Position numbers and translations under genes: made by a program. Shown here piece after piece: positions 23,201-32,500 of a DNA stretch of 64,000 nucleotides. The stretch spans positions 28,894,501-28,958,500 of the forward strand of contig JAKSXM010000007.1 of the NCBI GenBank assembly GCA_022575985.1, in the 5' to 3' direction. Position 1 is the stretch's first letter, and every line of letters starts with the position of its first letter. Below the pieces are notes generated by a model that was not told where the DNA came from, searched no databases, and worked only from the letters and a program-made list of their open reading frames with translations. This DNA is from Anagrus nilaparvatae. Lineage: Eukaryota; Arthropoda; Insecta; Hymenoptera; Mymaridae.

Positions 23201-23400
23201 AAGTGTTAGTATTTTCATTATTATTAATAAGGAAAATAGATATTATATTGTGAAAATTAAAAGAGATTTCATGAAATAAATGAAGTCCTTATGGTAGAGT
23301 GTAGGTGAAATATCGTTTTTTAATGAAAAAATTATAAGAAAAACATAAAAAAGACCATAAAAAAGCTAATTTTAGATTTAAAATAAAATATTAGATGTTA
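20294..23400. mobile_element. nested foldback element, 3.1 kb
   Basis: Outermost arms ATCTAATATTTTATTTTAAA at 20294 and its mirror ending at about 23396 match over about 150 bp (20294-20447 with 23245-23400). Inside lie arms homologous to the large foldback element at 42446-47103, for example TTTTCCATATA...GATTGCGC near 23060 and AGATTCAAATGATGTT near 21785. The left inner arm is interrupted by the 941-bp element at 20465-21405. So at least two insertions are layered here, and the left arm has lost about 180 bp relative to the right. Confidence 0.7.
20465..21405. mobile_element. 941-bp foldback MITE inserted in a foldback arm
   Basis: Ends GGGAGATGGCTATGGTAAAC and the mirror are flanked by TTA on the left and TAA on the right, so the shared duplication is TA, or a mutated 3-bp PIF/Harbinger site. 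The two arms match nearly throughout; the left arm carries an extra tandem copy of about 169 bp (about 20645-20806 and 20814-20975), so the palindrome is lopsided. GC-rich landmarks are GGGTTCTGGACGAGTATG and GCCGTTTACCCGCGC. No ORF. Confidence 0.85.
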
Positions 23401-23889
23401 TGATAAAATAAGTAAAAAATAAAACACGATTTCTTTTACATAACCGTCAATTGCGAGTGACGCACCGTAAAAGTTGCGATTTTTTCGACGGAAGTTTGAA
23501 AAGTAGTCTTAGACAAAGTTCCCCTGAGCACAAAAAAAAGGAGTTTTTCCTCTATCCTGAGATATCTCAATTTGTAGAACGTCAAAAAAGCCAAAAATGA
23601 GGTTTTTCGAAGTTTTGAACCTCAAAATGAGTTCAAAAATAAAAAAAAAAATTTTTTTTTGGTGTATTTTTTCAAAACGAAAATTTTGATACCAACCACG
23701 CCCCAATCGGATGATTCGGCTCGGAGATATTAATTTTTAGTGAAAAACACGTTTCAACCCCCCAGGGGTAACGCAGGGGGGGTGGGAGGTGCCGACCCTC
23801 GGAATCTTATTTTTTATCATATATCATCAAATTGAGCCAAAAAAATGCGAAAAATATGCTGGGACCGGAAACCATACCTTATTCCGCAG
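23401..23889. other. unassigned spacer with GC-rich patch
   Basis: AT-rich except for 23690-23800 (GGCTCGGAGATATTAAT, CCCCCCAGGGGTAACGC). No gene or repeat partner was recognised. Confidence 0.3.
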
Positions 23890-24345
23890 TAGTCTTACGT
23901 TTTTTTTTTTAATCTGAATGTAATATCTCATTTATTCCCATGAAAGTACTTATATTTGAGAGTACGATTTTTACACGATATCTCGAATCTGATAACTCAT
24001 TTTTTGAAAATTTTTTTCTCAAAATTTTTTTTACCAAAAAATGCAAGCGAGGGGCTATCGTCTTGAAAATCACAAATCTGATTTAAAAAAATTTTTTTTG
24101 ATTTTTGTCTGATTTTGGCTTATTTGTACCGCAACCATAAATCGTTACTAGTTGAGAAGGTTTATTTCCTTTTTTTAACGGTTTTTTAAGATTTTTTGCG
24201 ATTTTTATGATTTTTTTTGATTTTTGCGATTTTTTTTGATTTTTCGTGATTTTTTGTGATTTTTTGTGATTTTTTTTTATTTTTCGCGATTTTTTGCGTT
24301 TTTTAGCCTTACCTATAACTCACCCTAGACCTCCAAAATCTTTTT
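23890..24345 (-). repeat. minisatellite unit plus arm of a distant inverted repeat
   Basis: 23890-24040 is one unit of the TCTAGAATTATCG-related minisatellite in its diverged form (CATGAAAGTACTTATAT, GATATCTCGAATCTGATA). 24040-24345 is the reverse complement of about 29080-29370: GAGGGGCTATCGTCTTGAAA, TTTTTGTCTGATTTTGGC, TTGAGAAGGTTTATTTCC and a (GATTTTTT)n stretch at 24190-24300. The two arms lie about 4.8 kb apart and both border minisatellite units on the outside. Confidence 0.65.
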
Positions 24346-24569
24346 TTCACGATTTAATATAATATTTAGCGATCCAAAAACTTATTCAGCATCGGCCAAA
24401 TAAAAAACGCATCCACATATTTCATCTGATCTTTAAAGATAAAATAGATCGCAATTTCATCAGCAACATATTCCAAAATAATTTTAATATACACATTTGT
24501 TTCCTATATATTTTCCTTTATTGCTATTTTTATTAAAATAATAGTAACTTGGAAATCAAATACCTATAT

Positions 24570-25375
24570 ATTTTTTAACGACGCTCTGGCCTTGAATCCC
24601 AAGTCGTTGAGTGATAAAAAAAATAATACCCATTTAACTATTTAAATGATACAAATAATACTTTATAAATTCAAAAAATTAATTTTTTAAATAATATTCA
24701 CAAATTTAATGGTAAATATCTCTTAATTTTACTCATTTACATTTAATGTGTTATTACTTTTTAATCACGCAGTACTTCTGCAAAAAGAACAAATTCAAAA
24801 CTCAAATTTAAACTTCCGTGTATATATTTATCAAATAAATATAAATATTTTATATTAAATGCAGTTTACAAATTATTTTATATAAAAAAATTTATTTTAA
24901 AATACTAAATTATTACTTAATTAATAAATATGAAATTACGAATAAAGAATAATATTAAATTTGTGTTTTTATTTACTATAACCTTAGTGCGCGCGCTTTG
25001 TATAATAAACAAACAATATGGCGTCCTTGCTGCTAAAACTGCGTTATAAAATTTTCTTCGTTTAATTACACGAAATTTCCCACGTATACCTCATATTTCG
25101 AAATTACCAATAAATTCTTTAAGCTTTGAACTTTCAATTTATCACTATCTGCATTCGGGAATTCGCGATTTGATGGTAAAAATAATCAACTTCCTGAATT
25201 CTTCCCATAAATGTAATATTTATTTATCTTTGGACCTTTATATCTCAAAATTATGCACGACTATTGACTATAAGGCCCATACCATTCGATTTCTGAGACT
25301 TTCCTCTAATAACCAGTATACGTCTTATTTTGGGAATTCATTGGCCAGAGCGTCCTTAAAACGTTTTTTTTTATA
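24570..25375 (+). repeat. dispersed repeat of about 800 bp, second copy at 48240-48975
   Basis: Same-orientation match over most of its length to 48240-48975. Best-conserved blocks are AAACAAACAATATGGCGTC, TAAAACTGCGTTATAAAATT, TTTCCCACGTATACCTCATA and GACTATAAGRCCCATACCAT. A partial reverse copy is at 13440-13685. Conservation is strongest around the ATATGGCGTC block (25015-25120), where both copies could start a 15-codon peptide at the same ATG. The family is not recognised. Confidence 0.7.
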
Positions 25376-26019
25376 TGAATAAAAGTTAATATTAATAAAA
25401 AAAAAATAATTAATTATAAATAATAAAATAAAACAATTATAAATAAAATTATTAATTATAAAATAATTATTAAACATTTTTTTTTGCTGACGATGTTACT
25501 AGGTATTTTTTGATTTCGGGGAGTCTTCAAAGACAAGAGAAATATTAAAAAAGGACTAACAGATTAGTTTTTACAGAATTTTGGCTTTTTTAAGCTAAAA
25601 AACTCGTTCTTTTTTAGGATATTTTTCAATTTTATTATAATAATTTTATTAACATTTCAAGCTAATTTTAATTCTTTTATAAATCAAAATGTTGAAGATT
25701 TAATAGTTCATGACTCATACAAACTCTAATCAATGATTGTGAAGCCTAGAAGCTAATTATTTCATCATTTGTAAGAAAGAAACTCAAAGAGTCTCAATTT
25801 TTGGATTTTTAAAAAAATGAAGTTCTTTAAAATTTAAGATTTTTTATTAAATTGAAATAAAATACTGAATAAAAACAGGAAAAAATTTTCTTTTCAGTCA
25901 TAAAATGACAGGTTATAATAAAAAAAATATATCAAAATCAATTTTCATAGTTTTAAGTGTTTTAGGGGGGGGGCCAAAGTTGGGGCAAAACGGTTTTTTG
26001 CAAATAACTCAAAAGTAAG
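25376..26019. other. AT-rich spacer
   Basis: Mostly (AATTATAAATAA)-like low complexity, with a 9-G run near 25968. No gene seen. Confidence 0.35.
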
Positions 26020-26830
26020 CAAAATAAAAAAAAATTTTGAATAAAAGTTGTAGGTGAGAAAATTTTCTACAAAAATGGTCATTAGCAATTTTTCAGTCGA
26101 ACGTACTGGGACCGAGTTATAAGCGGTCAAAGTTTAAACCTTTTTTACCAAATTTTCAAAAATTGATGTATCACAACAAAAAAAAAGGATCTCGTTTTTG
26201 ATGAGTTTTTTGGATTTTTTGGTAGTCAAAAGTGTTAGATATGGGTATTTAAGGTTTTTTTACGTATAATAGTATGTATGCGGATATAAAATTTTGCATG
26301 TATATATCCTGCATCCCCACACATAGGCGTTGCAACCCCTAGAACGTGCATTTTTTTTAGTGCCAATTTTTTGATGTTTTCAGCTAAAAAATCTTACAAA
26401 TATGGGCAAAATAATAATGGAATTACTTATTAGAGATACATACTATGTATTCAAATCAAAATATGCACGTATTTAAATGTAATTTTGCCGTAATAAAAAA
26501 CGATTTTATCTATGATTTTAAATATTTAGCAATTTTTGACTAAAAAACGATTTTAGACAAAAGCTACTGTACTATCATGTACCAAAAATGTTGCAAATAG
26601 TTGAAATATTATAAAAATCTAAAATAAATCAAATTTTTCAGGTGTATAAAACATATAAATACAAAAAAATAAAATTTTTAATTTTAATTTAATTTTTTGG
26701 AAAAAAATGGTTTTCGTTTGCAGGCAAAATTACCTATGTGAGGGGATGCAGAAACATATACAATTGCTAATGACCATTTTTGTAGGAAATTTTCTCAGCT
26801 ACAACTTTTATTCAAATTTTTTTTTTTTAT
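26020..26830. mobile_element. decayed foldback element, about 0.8 kb
   Basis: 26025-26092 and 26763-26830 are reverse complements (ATAAAAGTTGTAG.TGAGAAAA, AAAATGGTCATTAGCAATT). A second inner pair, TGCATCCCC.CACATAGG near 26310 and CCTATGTGAGGGGATGCAG near 26737, supports the fold. Ends and target duplication are not certain. Confidence 0.55.
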
Positions 26831-26879
26831 TAACATGGAACATGTTCATTGGATGGAGTATTTGAAAAAGTTTGGCTCG

Positions 26880-27150
26880 GCAGGGGGGGGGGTGAAAAAG
26901 TGACGTTTTTAGGGGTGGGGGGATGAAATGGACTTAGAATATTTTTTAATTAGGGACTTAAAATAATTTGAAGTAGGAGTCAGGCCCTGATAATAACAAC
27001 AACTTAGAATACTTTAAGTTTATGGACTTAAGATAGTATAATATTTCAGGATTTATTGTAAATTCGGTTTTTGGATTTATTACTATTATGAGTAAACATG
27101 TTCCATGCTCGTTGGTTGTGAAGTTACGCAAACCGGTTATAAATTTTTTG
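26880..27150 (+). repeat. GGACTTAGAATAAT family repeat with G-run
   Basis: G-run, then GGACTTAGAATATTTT and GGACTTAAAATAATTTG units, then a distinct end block AACATGTTCCATGCTCG...GGTTGTGAAG, and CAAACCGGTTATAA. The reverse of this end block opens the copy at 5700-5940. Confidence 0.55.
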
Positions 27151-27341
27151 CTTCACGACTTTTTTTGACTTCCTGAGGGTTCAAACTTCTCGAAAACAAG
27201 GGTCGTTCCGATGTGCCCTCAAAAAAAAAAAAATTACGATTCCAGGCTTAAATTAAGTAGCACTTTTAAAATAATCCATTTATTTTTAATATAAATCCTT
27301 TTTAATATAATATACATACATATATATATATATATATGTTA

Positions 27342-28150
27342 CCGTTAAAGTCCGCTCTCCCGATAAAGTTAACATTAACCAGTTAAAGTTAACTTTAGCG
27401 AAGCGTTTTCGTTAAAGTCCACGAAGACGATTAAAATGAATAAAAATACAACATTAACGGGTGTGTATACGATAAAGTTAACTTTAACCAATCCTTGTTA
27501 GTTAAAGTCCATGAAAGCGGTTTCGCATACTAAAAAAAATTTGTTTATATATTAAAGGGATTAGGTTAGGCTATACTCTTTTAAAATGCATTTCTTGAGA
27601 CTAGTAACCAATTCTAGTTATAACACACCCCTAGGGTTAGGTTAGGCTATTTTTTTTAAGGCATATTATCCAGCATATTATCACGCAGTAAGGCATTCCC
27701 TAGAATTAGGGCAAGGTGGGCTTAAGAACCCATGCAAGTTTGTTGTAAGCAATACTGTGACAATACCTTTAAAAAAAAATAGCCTAACCTAACCCTTGGG
27801 GTGCCTTATAACTAGGATTGGTTACTGGTCCTAAGAAATGCATTTTTAAAAGAGTAGCCTAACCGTAGAGATATTTCACAATATCTCTATGAGCCTAACC
27901 TAAGCCCTGAGAGTACCTTATAGCGAGAGTCGTATATAATATATGATACGAACTCGAACTCTTATATGAAACCGCTTTCATGGATTTTAACTAACAAGGA
28001 TTGGTTAAAGTTAACTTAAACTGACATAAAGCCGTTAAAGTTATATTTTTATTCATTTAAACCGTCTTCGTGGACTTTAACGAAAATGCTTCGCTAAAGT
28101 TAACTTTAACTGGTTAATGTTAACTTTATCGGGAGAGCGGACTCTAACAG
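27342..28150. mobile_element. 809-bp foldback element rich in GTTAACTTTAAC palindromes
   Basis: Ends CCGTTAAAGTCCGCTCTCC and CTGTTAGAGTCCGCTCTCC (reversed) are flanked by TA on both sides. The arms hold repeated GTTAAAGTTAACTTTA motifs, themselves palindromic, and a TCGTGGACTTTAACG block. The centre has TTAGGTTAGGCTA and its mirror TAGCCTAACCTAACC. A (TA)n run precedes the left end. No ORF. Confidence 0.75.
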
Positions 28151-28329
28151 TAGCATATATATAGTTTTGGTGAAAAAGAGTGAACTGCTATTTCAAACTA
28201 ATTTCAAACAAATTATTATTTAGTTTTTAGTGCGTTAAGAAAAAAATAAAAGTGTTTTAAAAAATTTTTTTTTTTTTTTTAATTTTCTACTTTTTAGTCT
28301 TATTGACACAAAGTAGTAATTAAATTAGG

Positions 28330-28806
28330 AAAAATACCCCTTTTAGGGGTTTATTATTTTTGCACTTTGAACTACCAAATTAAGTCCATACGGGTTTTTT
28401 GGGTCGCTAAACAAGAATTCGGGTGAATTTTTTGTAAATAATTAATATTTCACCCCTTAATTAGGAAAAACAACCCCTAAAAGGAGTATTTGCTATAAAA
28501 GCACCCCTTTTAGAGTTTTTTTTGCTAATTTAAGGGTTTAAGGAAATATTAATTATTCATGAAAAACTTTCCCAAAATCTTGATCAGTGACCCAAAAAAT
28601 CCTTAAGGACCTGATTTAGTCATTCACAAAACAAAAATTGCAAATGCACTTCTTTTAGGGGTTGTTTTTGCAAATTTAAGGGTAGTCCGATAATATCTTC
28701 CGGAAAAGACCCCGATTTTCGTGATCACCGATCCAAAAATCATATAGTAAAGCGAATTTCATGTTGGCCAGTGAAATACACCCCCCCTCCGCGATTTGAC
28801 TGGAGT
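28330..28806 (-). repeat. dispersed repeat ending in TTTGACTGGAGTA
   Basis: Reverse partner of 13690-14170. The right end GGCCAGTGAAATACACCCCC...GATTTGACTGGAGTA mirrors the start of that copy. The left half (28345-28490) folds back on 28505-28660 through CACCCCTTAATTA/TAATTTAAGGGTT and GGTCGCTAAACAAGAATTC/GATCAGTGACCC, so it is a small foldback unit itself. Confidence 0.6.
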
Positions 28807-29079
28807 AATACCTGTATAATTGTTAGATAGAAAGAGATAATCATAAGAAGTATTATATGATAGAAGGAGACAACAATATAAAATTTGTTATAAACAAAAA
28901 TTTTTTTTAACAATATGAAGATGTAATCGGGAACTAATAACAATCTGAAAAAAAAATTGATAAAAGTTAATGGGAAGTTACCGAGAAAATTTTTTTTATT
29001 TATATATATAAAATTTGGAATAAGAAGCTACTTTTTTTTGTAAAAACCACTAAATATTATATTGAATAGTAAAAAACAG
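28807..29079. other. AT-rich spacer
   Basis: No gene or partner seen. An open frame on the minus strand at 28740-28943 overlaps the end of the preceding repeat and is not credible. Confidence 0.3.
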
Positions 29080-29385
29080 GTTTTTGAGGTCTATGGTGAG
29101 TTATAAGGCTAAAAAACGCAAAAAATCACGAAAAATAAAAAAAAATCAAAAAAAATCACGAAAAATCAAAAAAAATTGCAAAAATCAAAAAAAATCACAA
29201 AAATCGCAAAAAATCGCAAAAAACCGTTAAAAAAAGGAAATAAACCTTCTCAGCTAGTAACAATTCATGGTTGAGGTACAAACAAGCCAAAATCAGACAA
29301 AAATCAAAAAAAATTTTTTAAAATCAAATTTGTGATTTTCAAGACGATAGCCCCTCGAATGCAAGAAATAACAATTTTTTTTCTT
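29080..29385 (+). repeat. inverted partner of 24040-24345, with (AAAAAATC)n tract
   Basis: Blocks appear in reverse order and orientation relative to 24040-24345: AGTTATAAGGCTAAAAAACG, the AAAAATCACGAAAAAT low-complexity tract (29110-29220), GGAAATAAACCTTCTCAGC and TTTTCAAGACGATAGCCCC. Confidence 0.65.
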
Positions 29386-29389
29386 TATG

Positions 29390-29790
29390 GATGCAGTTCT
29401 TAATTTATTTCTGTGGAAGTACTAGTTTTAGAAATATCGTTTATAGTAATTTTTTGGTCCTGATAATTAATTTTTTCAAAATTTTTGTTGCCAAAAAATA
29501 CAAAAAATGCCAAAATTTTTTTTATTTTAGGACGCAATACTTAATTTTTTCCTATAAAAGTATGAGTATCTAGAATTATCGTTTGTAAAGGATTTCTCCA
29601 TCTGATACGTAATTTTTCGAATTTTTTTTACCATAATTTTTTTTTTGAACGTAGTACCACATTTTTTTCCATGAAAGTACTAATATCTAGAATATCGTTT
29701 TTACTCGTTATCTCGAATCCAATACCTAATTTTTCAAACAATTTTTTTAAAAAATTTTTTACATAAAAAAATTAGAAAAAAAACTGGTAA
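29390..29790 (+). repeat. minisatellite array, three units
   Basis: Units with TATCTAGAATTATCGTTTG, GGATTTCTCCATCTGATACG and CATGAAAGTACTAATATC, in the same order as in other members of the family. Spacers are long T-runs. Confidence 0.6.
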
Positions 29791-29976
29791 GTGCGTCGTG
29801 GGACGCTCTATAGAAGTGAAAACTGAAAATTTTTTTTACTATTTTTTTATTAAATAAAAATACTTAAGTAATAATAAAAATAATTAAAATAATAAAATAA
29901 ACACACTAAAAAATAAGCATTAAAAAATAAAGTGCCGGTGTATAAACAAATGCGTATACACAAATGCCTATACTCT

Positions 29977-30444
29977 GGCCGTTTTTCAAAACGATTCTCT
30001 GAAAAAGAATTAAGTTGGTACTATATAGGGGGGAGGTATTATTTTTCATATTTTTAAACGAATTTGAGTATTCGATCAAACTAGGTGTCGCGTCATACAC
30101 AATTGTTCTATTTTTTATGTTTTTGTGTTAAATTAAAAAAAAAGGTATTGGAAAATTCTTTGCTGCTAAAAACAAATTAATTAATACAAATTGAAATTTT
30201 CTTTAATCAAAGACATAAATCTATGAATCTAAAGCATAAAATTTCCAATATTTTGCGATTTTTTGAATTTTCCAATACCTTTTTTTTTAATTTAACACAA
30301 AAACATAAAAAATAGAACAATTGTGTATGACGCGACACCTAGTTTGATCGAATACTCAAATTTGTTTAAAAATATGAAAAATAATACCTCCCCCCTATAG
30401 TACCAACTTAATTCTTTTTCAGAGAATCGTTTTGAAAAACGGCC
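29977..30444. mobile_element. 468-bp foldback MITE
   Basis: Arms of about 180 bp are nearly identical: GGCCGTTTTTCAAAACGATT at 29977 and the mirror ending at 30444. The loop is about 105 bp. Flanks share only TCT, so the target duplication is uncertain. Landmarks are TAGGTGTCGCGTCATACAC and ATAGGGGGGAGGTATTA. The open frame at 29906-30100 is in an arm and is not a gene. Confidence 0.8.
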
Positions 30445-30446
30445 TC

Positions 30447-30454
<8 letters not shown>

Positions 30455-30487
<33 letters not shown>

Positions 30488-30490
30488 TTG
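30455..30490 (+). repeat. (TA)n/(TG)n microsatellite
   Basis: Twelve or so TA units followed by TGTGTGTG. Simple sequence. Confidence 0.9.
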
Positions 30491-30568
30491 TAAGAAGGGA
30501 GAGAGAATTGGACAAGTGAGAATTGGATATCTATATTTATATATGTGTCTGTCGATGCAAGAACAGCA

Positions 30569-30650
30569 TATAAAACTCTATAAGTAGAGGGGGTATCGTT
30601 TAAAATACAGTATCCCCCTCCACTTATGAATTTTATAGGCTGTTATTGCG
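30569..30650. repeat. perfectish 80-bp hairpin
   Basis: AACAGCATATAAAACTCTAT...AAGTAGAGGGGGTATCG faces CAGTATCCCCCTCCACTTAT...AATTTTATAGGCTGTT, giving a stem of about 33 bp with a short loop. Could be a very small MITE or a transcribed hairpin. No clear duplication. Confidence 0.6.
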
Positions 30651-30681
30651 GCGACACACTCTTATATATATGTATATATTA

Positions 30682-30907
30682 GGCGCTTTCTACAATAGCC
30701 ACATACACCAATATATGTATATCTATGGATAGACATATTTGTGTATGGCCAACCTAATTTATAAATCTGTTTTACCAGCAGGTAAAAAGTCTACAAAAAT
30801 TAATGTAGAAAAATAGAGGGCGCAGTTATCTGAAGGTTGGCCATACACAAATATGTCTATCCATACATATACATATACTGGTGTATGTGGCTATTGTAGA
30901 AGCTGCC
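30682..30907. mobile_element. 226-bp hairpin MITE, TTA duplication
   Basis: TIRs GGCGCTTTCTACAATAGCC and the mirror ending GGCTATTGTAGAAGCTGCC are flanked by TTA at 30679-30681 and TTA at 30908-30910, the PIF/Harbinger target. Arms of about 75 bp (GCCACATACACCA, ATAGACATATTTGTGTATGG) close on a loop of about 75 bp. Confidence 0.8.
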
Positions 30908-31039
30908 TTAGAATTCGGTTGTTGCATCTTCCGTCGCCGTTGCCTTGCCGCGTTACACTTGTTAAAAAATGACCCCTAGTATAAAAATTTTTTTTTGTTG
31001 ACAACGTTGCTATGGAAGTTTTCACTTCAAAAACAATTA

Positions 31040-31190
31040 TTTTTTTTTTTGGAGTTAGTTCTTAATTTCGTTCTATGAAAGTATGAATATCTAGAATTAT
31101 CGTTTGTAAAGGATTTCTCTATTTGATACGTAATTTTTTTTTCAATATTTTTTACTTAAAAAAACACCATAAATTTTTTTCTATTTGGCA
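31040..31190 (+). repeat. minisatellite unit bordering the Crypton-like element
   Basis: One unit: TATGAATATCTAGAATTATC, GTAAAGGATTTCTCTATTTG, ACGTAATTTT. It abuts the 3' border of the Crypton-like element, as the array at 1330-1720 abuts its short derivative. Confidence 0.55.
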
Positions 31191-31308
31191 TAGCGGCATA
31201 GCAAAAAATTTTTCATTATTCCTGTAGCTGGTGTAATTACGTCTTCAAGATATAACTACACCAGCTACACCAAAAACTGTCCAGCAAACATATTTATCAT
31301 AAATAGTA

Positions 31309-31428
31309 CATTACGACACATGGCCAGAAAGATGAATATTCTGGCCTGCGTGGTCTAATGGCCGAGGCGAAGCCGAGAGACCACGCACCACACACCAGGA
31401 TATTTATCTTTCTGGCCGAGTGTCGTAT
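31309..31428. repeat. hairpin with GGCCGAGGC loop (first of two)
   Basis: CGACACATGGCCAGAAAGAT at the left pairs with ATCTTTCTGGCCGAGTGTCG at the right, and GCGTGGTC with GACCACGC nearer the loop. The loop carries TGGCCGAGGCGAAGCC. The block CTTTCTGGCCTGCGT recurs at 31548. Confidence 0.7.
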
Positions 31429-31747
31429 ACTATTTTTCTTTATCCTCGTCCGAAAGTCCGTTTAAAAATATTAATTAAAAATAAAAAATTCTTATTTATT
31501 AATTTTTAATTTCATCTCCTTCCGAATCACCTGGTATACAAAAAAACTTTCTGGCCTGCGTCCAGCGCGCCCTCTGCTGCCATGAATACAGCTGTGCATA
31601 TAGTCAATATACAGTCATCGTCGTTTTGTTGTGTTTTTCTTATTTATATTTTTTTTTGTAATAAATAATTTAACTAGTTTAAACTTTTAATAAATTATTA
31701 TTATTTAAACAATTAAAACTAATTTCATATTCATATTCATTGTTTGA

Positions 31748-31812
31748 ATTTTGATGCCCGCCCAACATTTGCAAGGCCGAGGCTTTGCTGGTTGGCGGGG
31801 CGGGCATCAAAA
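31748..31812. repeat. hairpin with GGCCGAGGC loop (second of two)
   Basis: TTTTGATGCCCGCCCAAC pairs with GTTGGCGGGGCGGGCATC; the loop holds AAGGCCGAGGCTTTGC. Far more GC-rich than its surroundings. It lies downstream of the recombinase gene. Confidence 0.75.
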
Positions 31813-31991
31813 ACTCATACAACAACACCCTGTATGCAAATGCAATATTTACTAATTTTATAATTGTAGGTTATTGAAATAAGTAAACTCTTTTTTTAAA
31901 TAAAGTAAAAAAATACTTTTTTATTTAGATTGATTATTATAATTTTATACATGAAATAAATTTTTATTTTTTTTTTTATTTTTATTTTTAA

Positions 31992-32500
31992 TTATGACAC
32001 ACTAGGTTTACATGAACACAAATTGACATTAAATGTACAGTTATTAAATGTAGAATTATCAAATTTAACACCATTTTTTTTTAAATTATAATTTAAATCA
32101 TTATTATTGATATCTTCATTACTTGACTCGGTTTCTTCAATGATCTTTCTTTTTTTTATCAATGCTGGCTGAGATGCTGGCTCTATGTATGTAATGTTCG
32201 AAGGAGAAGCAGTTCGTACAGCTAAAGTTTGATTGTTTATCGGTTGAAAAATTGAAGGCATTGGTGATTTGGATGTGGATGGCTGTAGATATGTAACGTT
32301 GGAAGAGGAAGAAGATTGTATAGTGGATATGGATGGCTGTAGATATGTAACGTTGGAAGAGGAAGAAGATTGTACAGTAGAAGTTTTATTACTCATGGGT
32401 TGAATAATTGAAGATATTGGTGATTTTGTTGTTAATGTCTGGGCGATAGAGGATTTTGGAATTATTTTGATATAAGTTTGACTGGTGGCTTAGTTGTATA
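31992..32500 (-). pseudogene. out-of-frame C-terminal extension of the recombinase
   Basis: An open frame on the minus strand, with no Met before 32396 but open back to about 32495, overlaps the end of exon 3 in a different frame. It is Ser/Thr/Asn-rich with a duplicated SSSSSNVTYLQPS block, a basic KKRKIIEE patch (possible nuclear localisation signal) and the end NNCTFNVNLCSC. Exon 3 meets a TAA at 32462-32464 while this frame runs on, so either a small indel truncated a longer protein or an unrecognised splice joins them. The low-complexity composition fits a disordered C-terminal tail. Confidence 0.5.

Noticed and set aside
27550..27900. Telomeric repeat tract (TTAGG)n
   Set aside because: Only two units at each place, mirrored within a foldback element.
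13690..28806. A single 15-kb element (Polinton-like) bounded by the inverted TACTCCAGTCAAA ends at 13690 and 28806
   Set aside because: The two ends differ by roughly 15-20%, a third copy of the same end lies at 5455-5565, and no polymerase, integrase, ATPase or capsid-like gene lies between. Two separate small elements explain it better.
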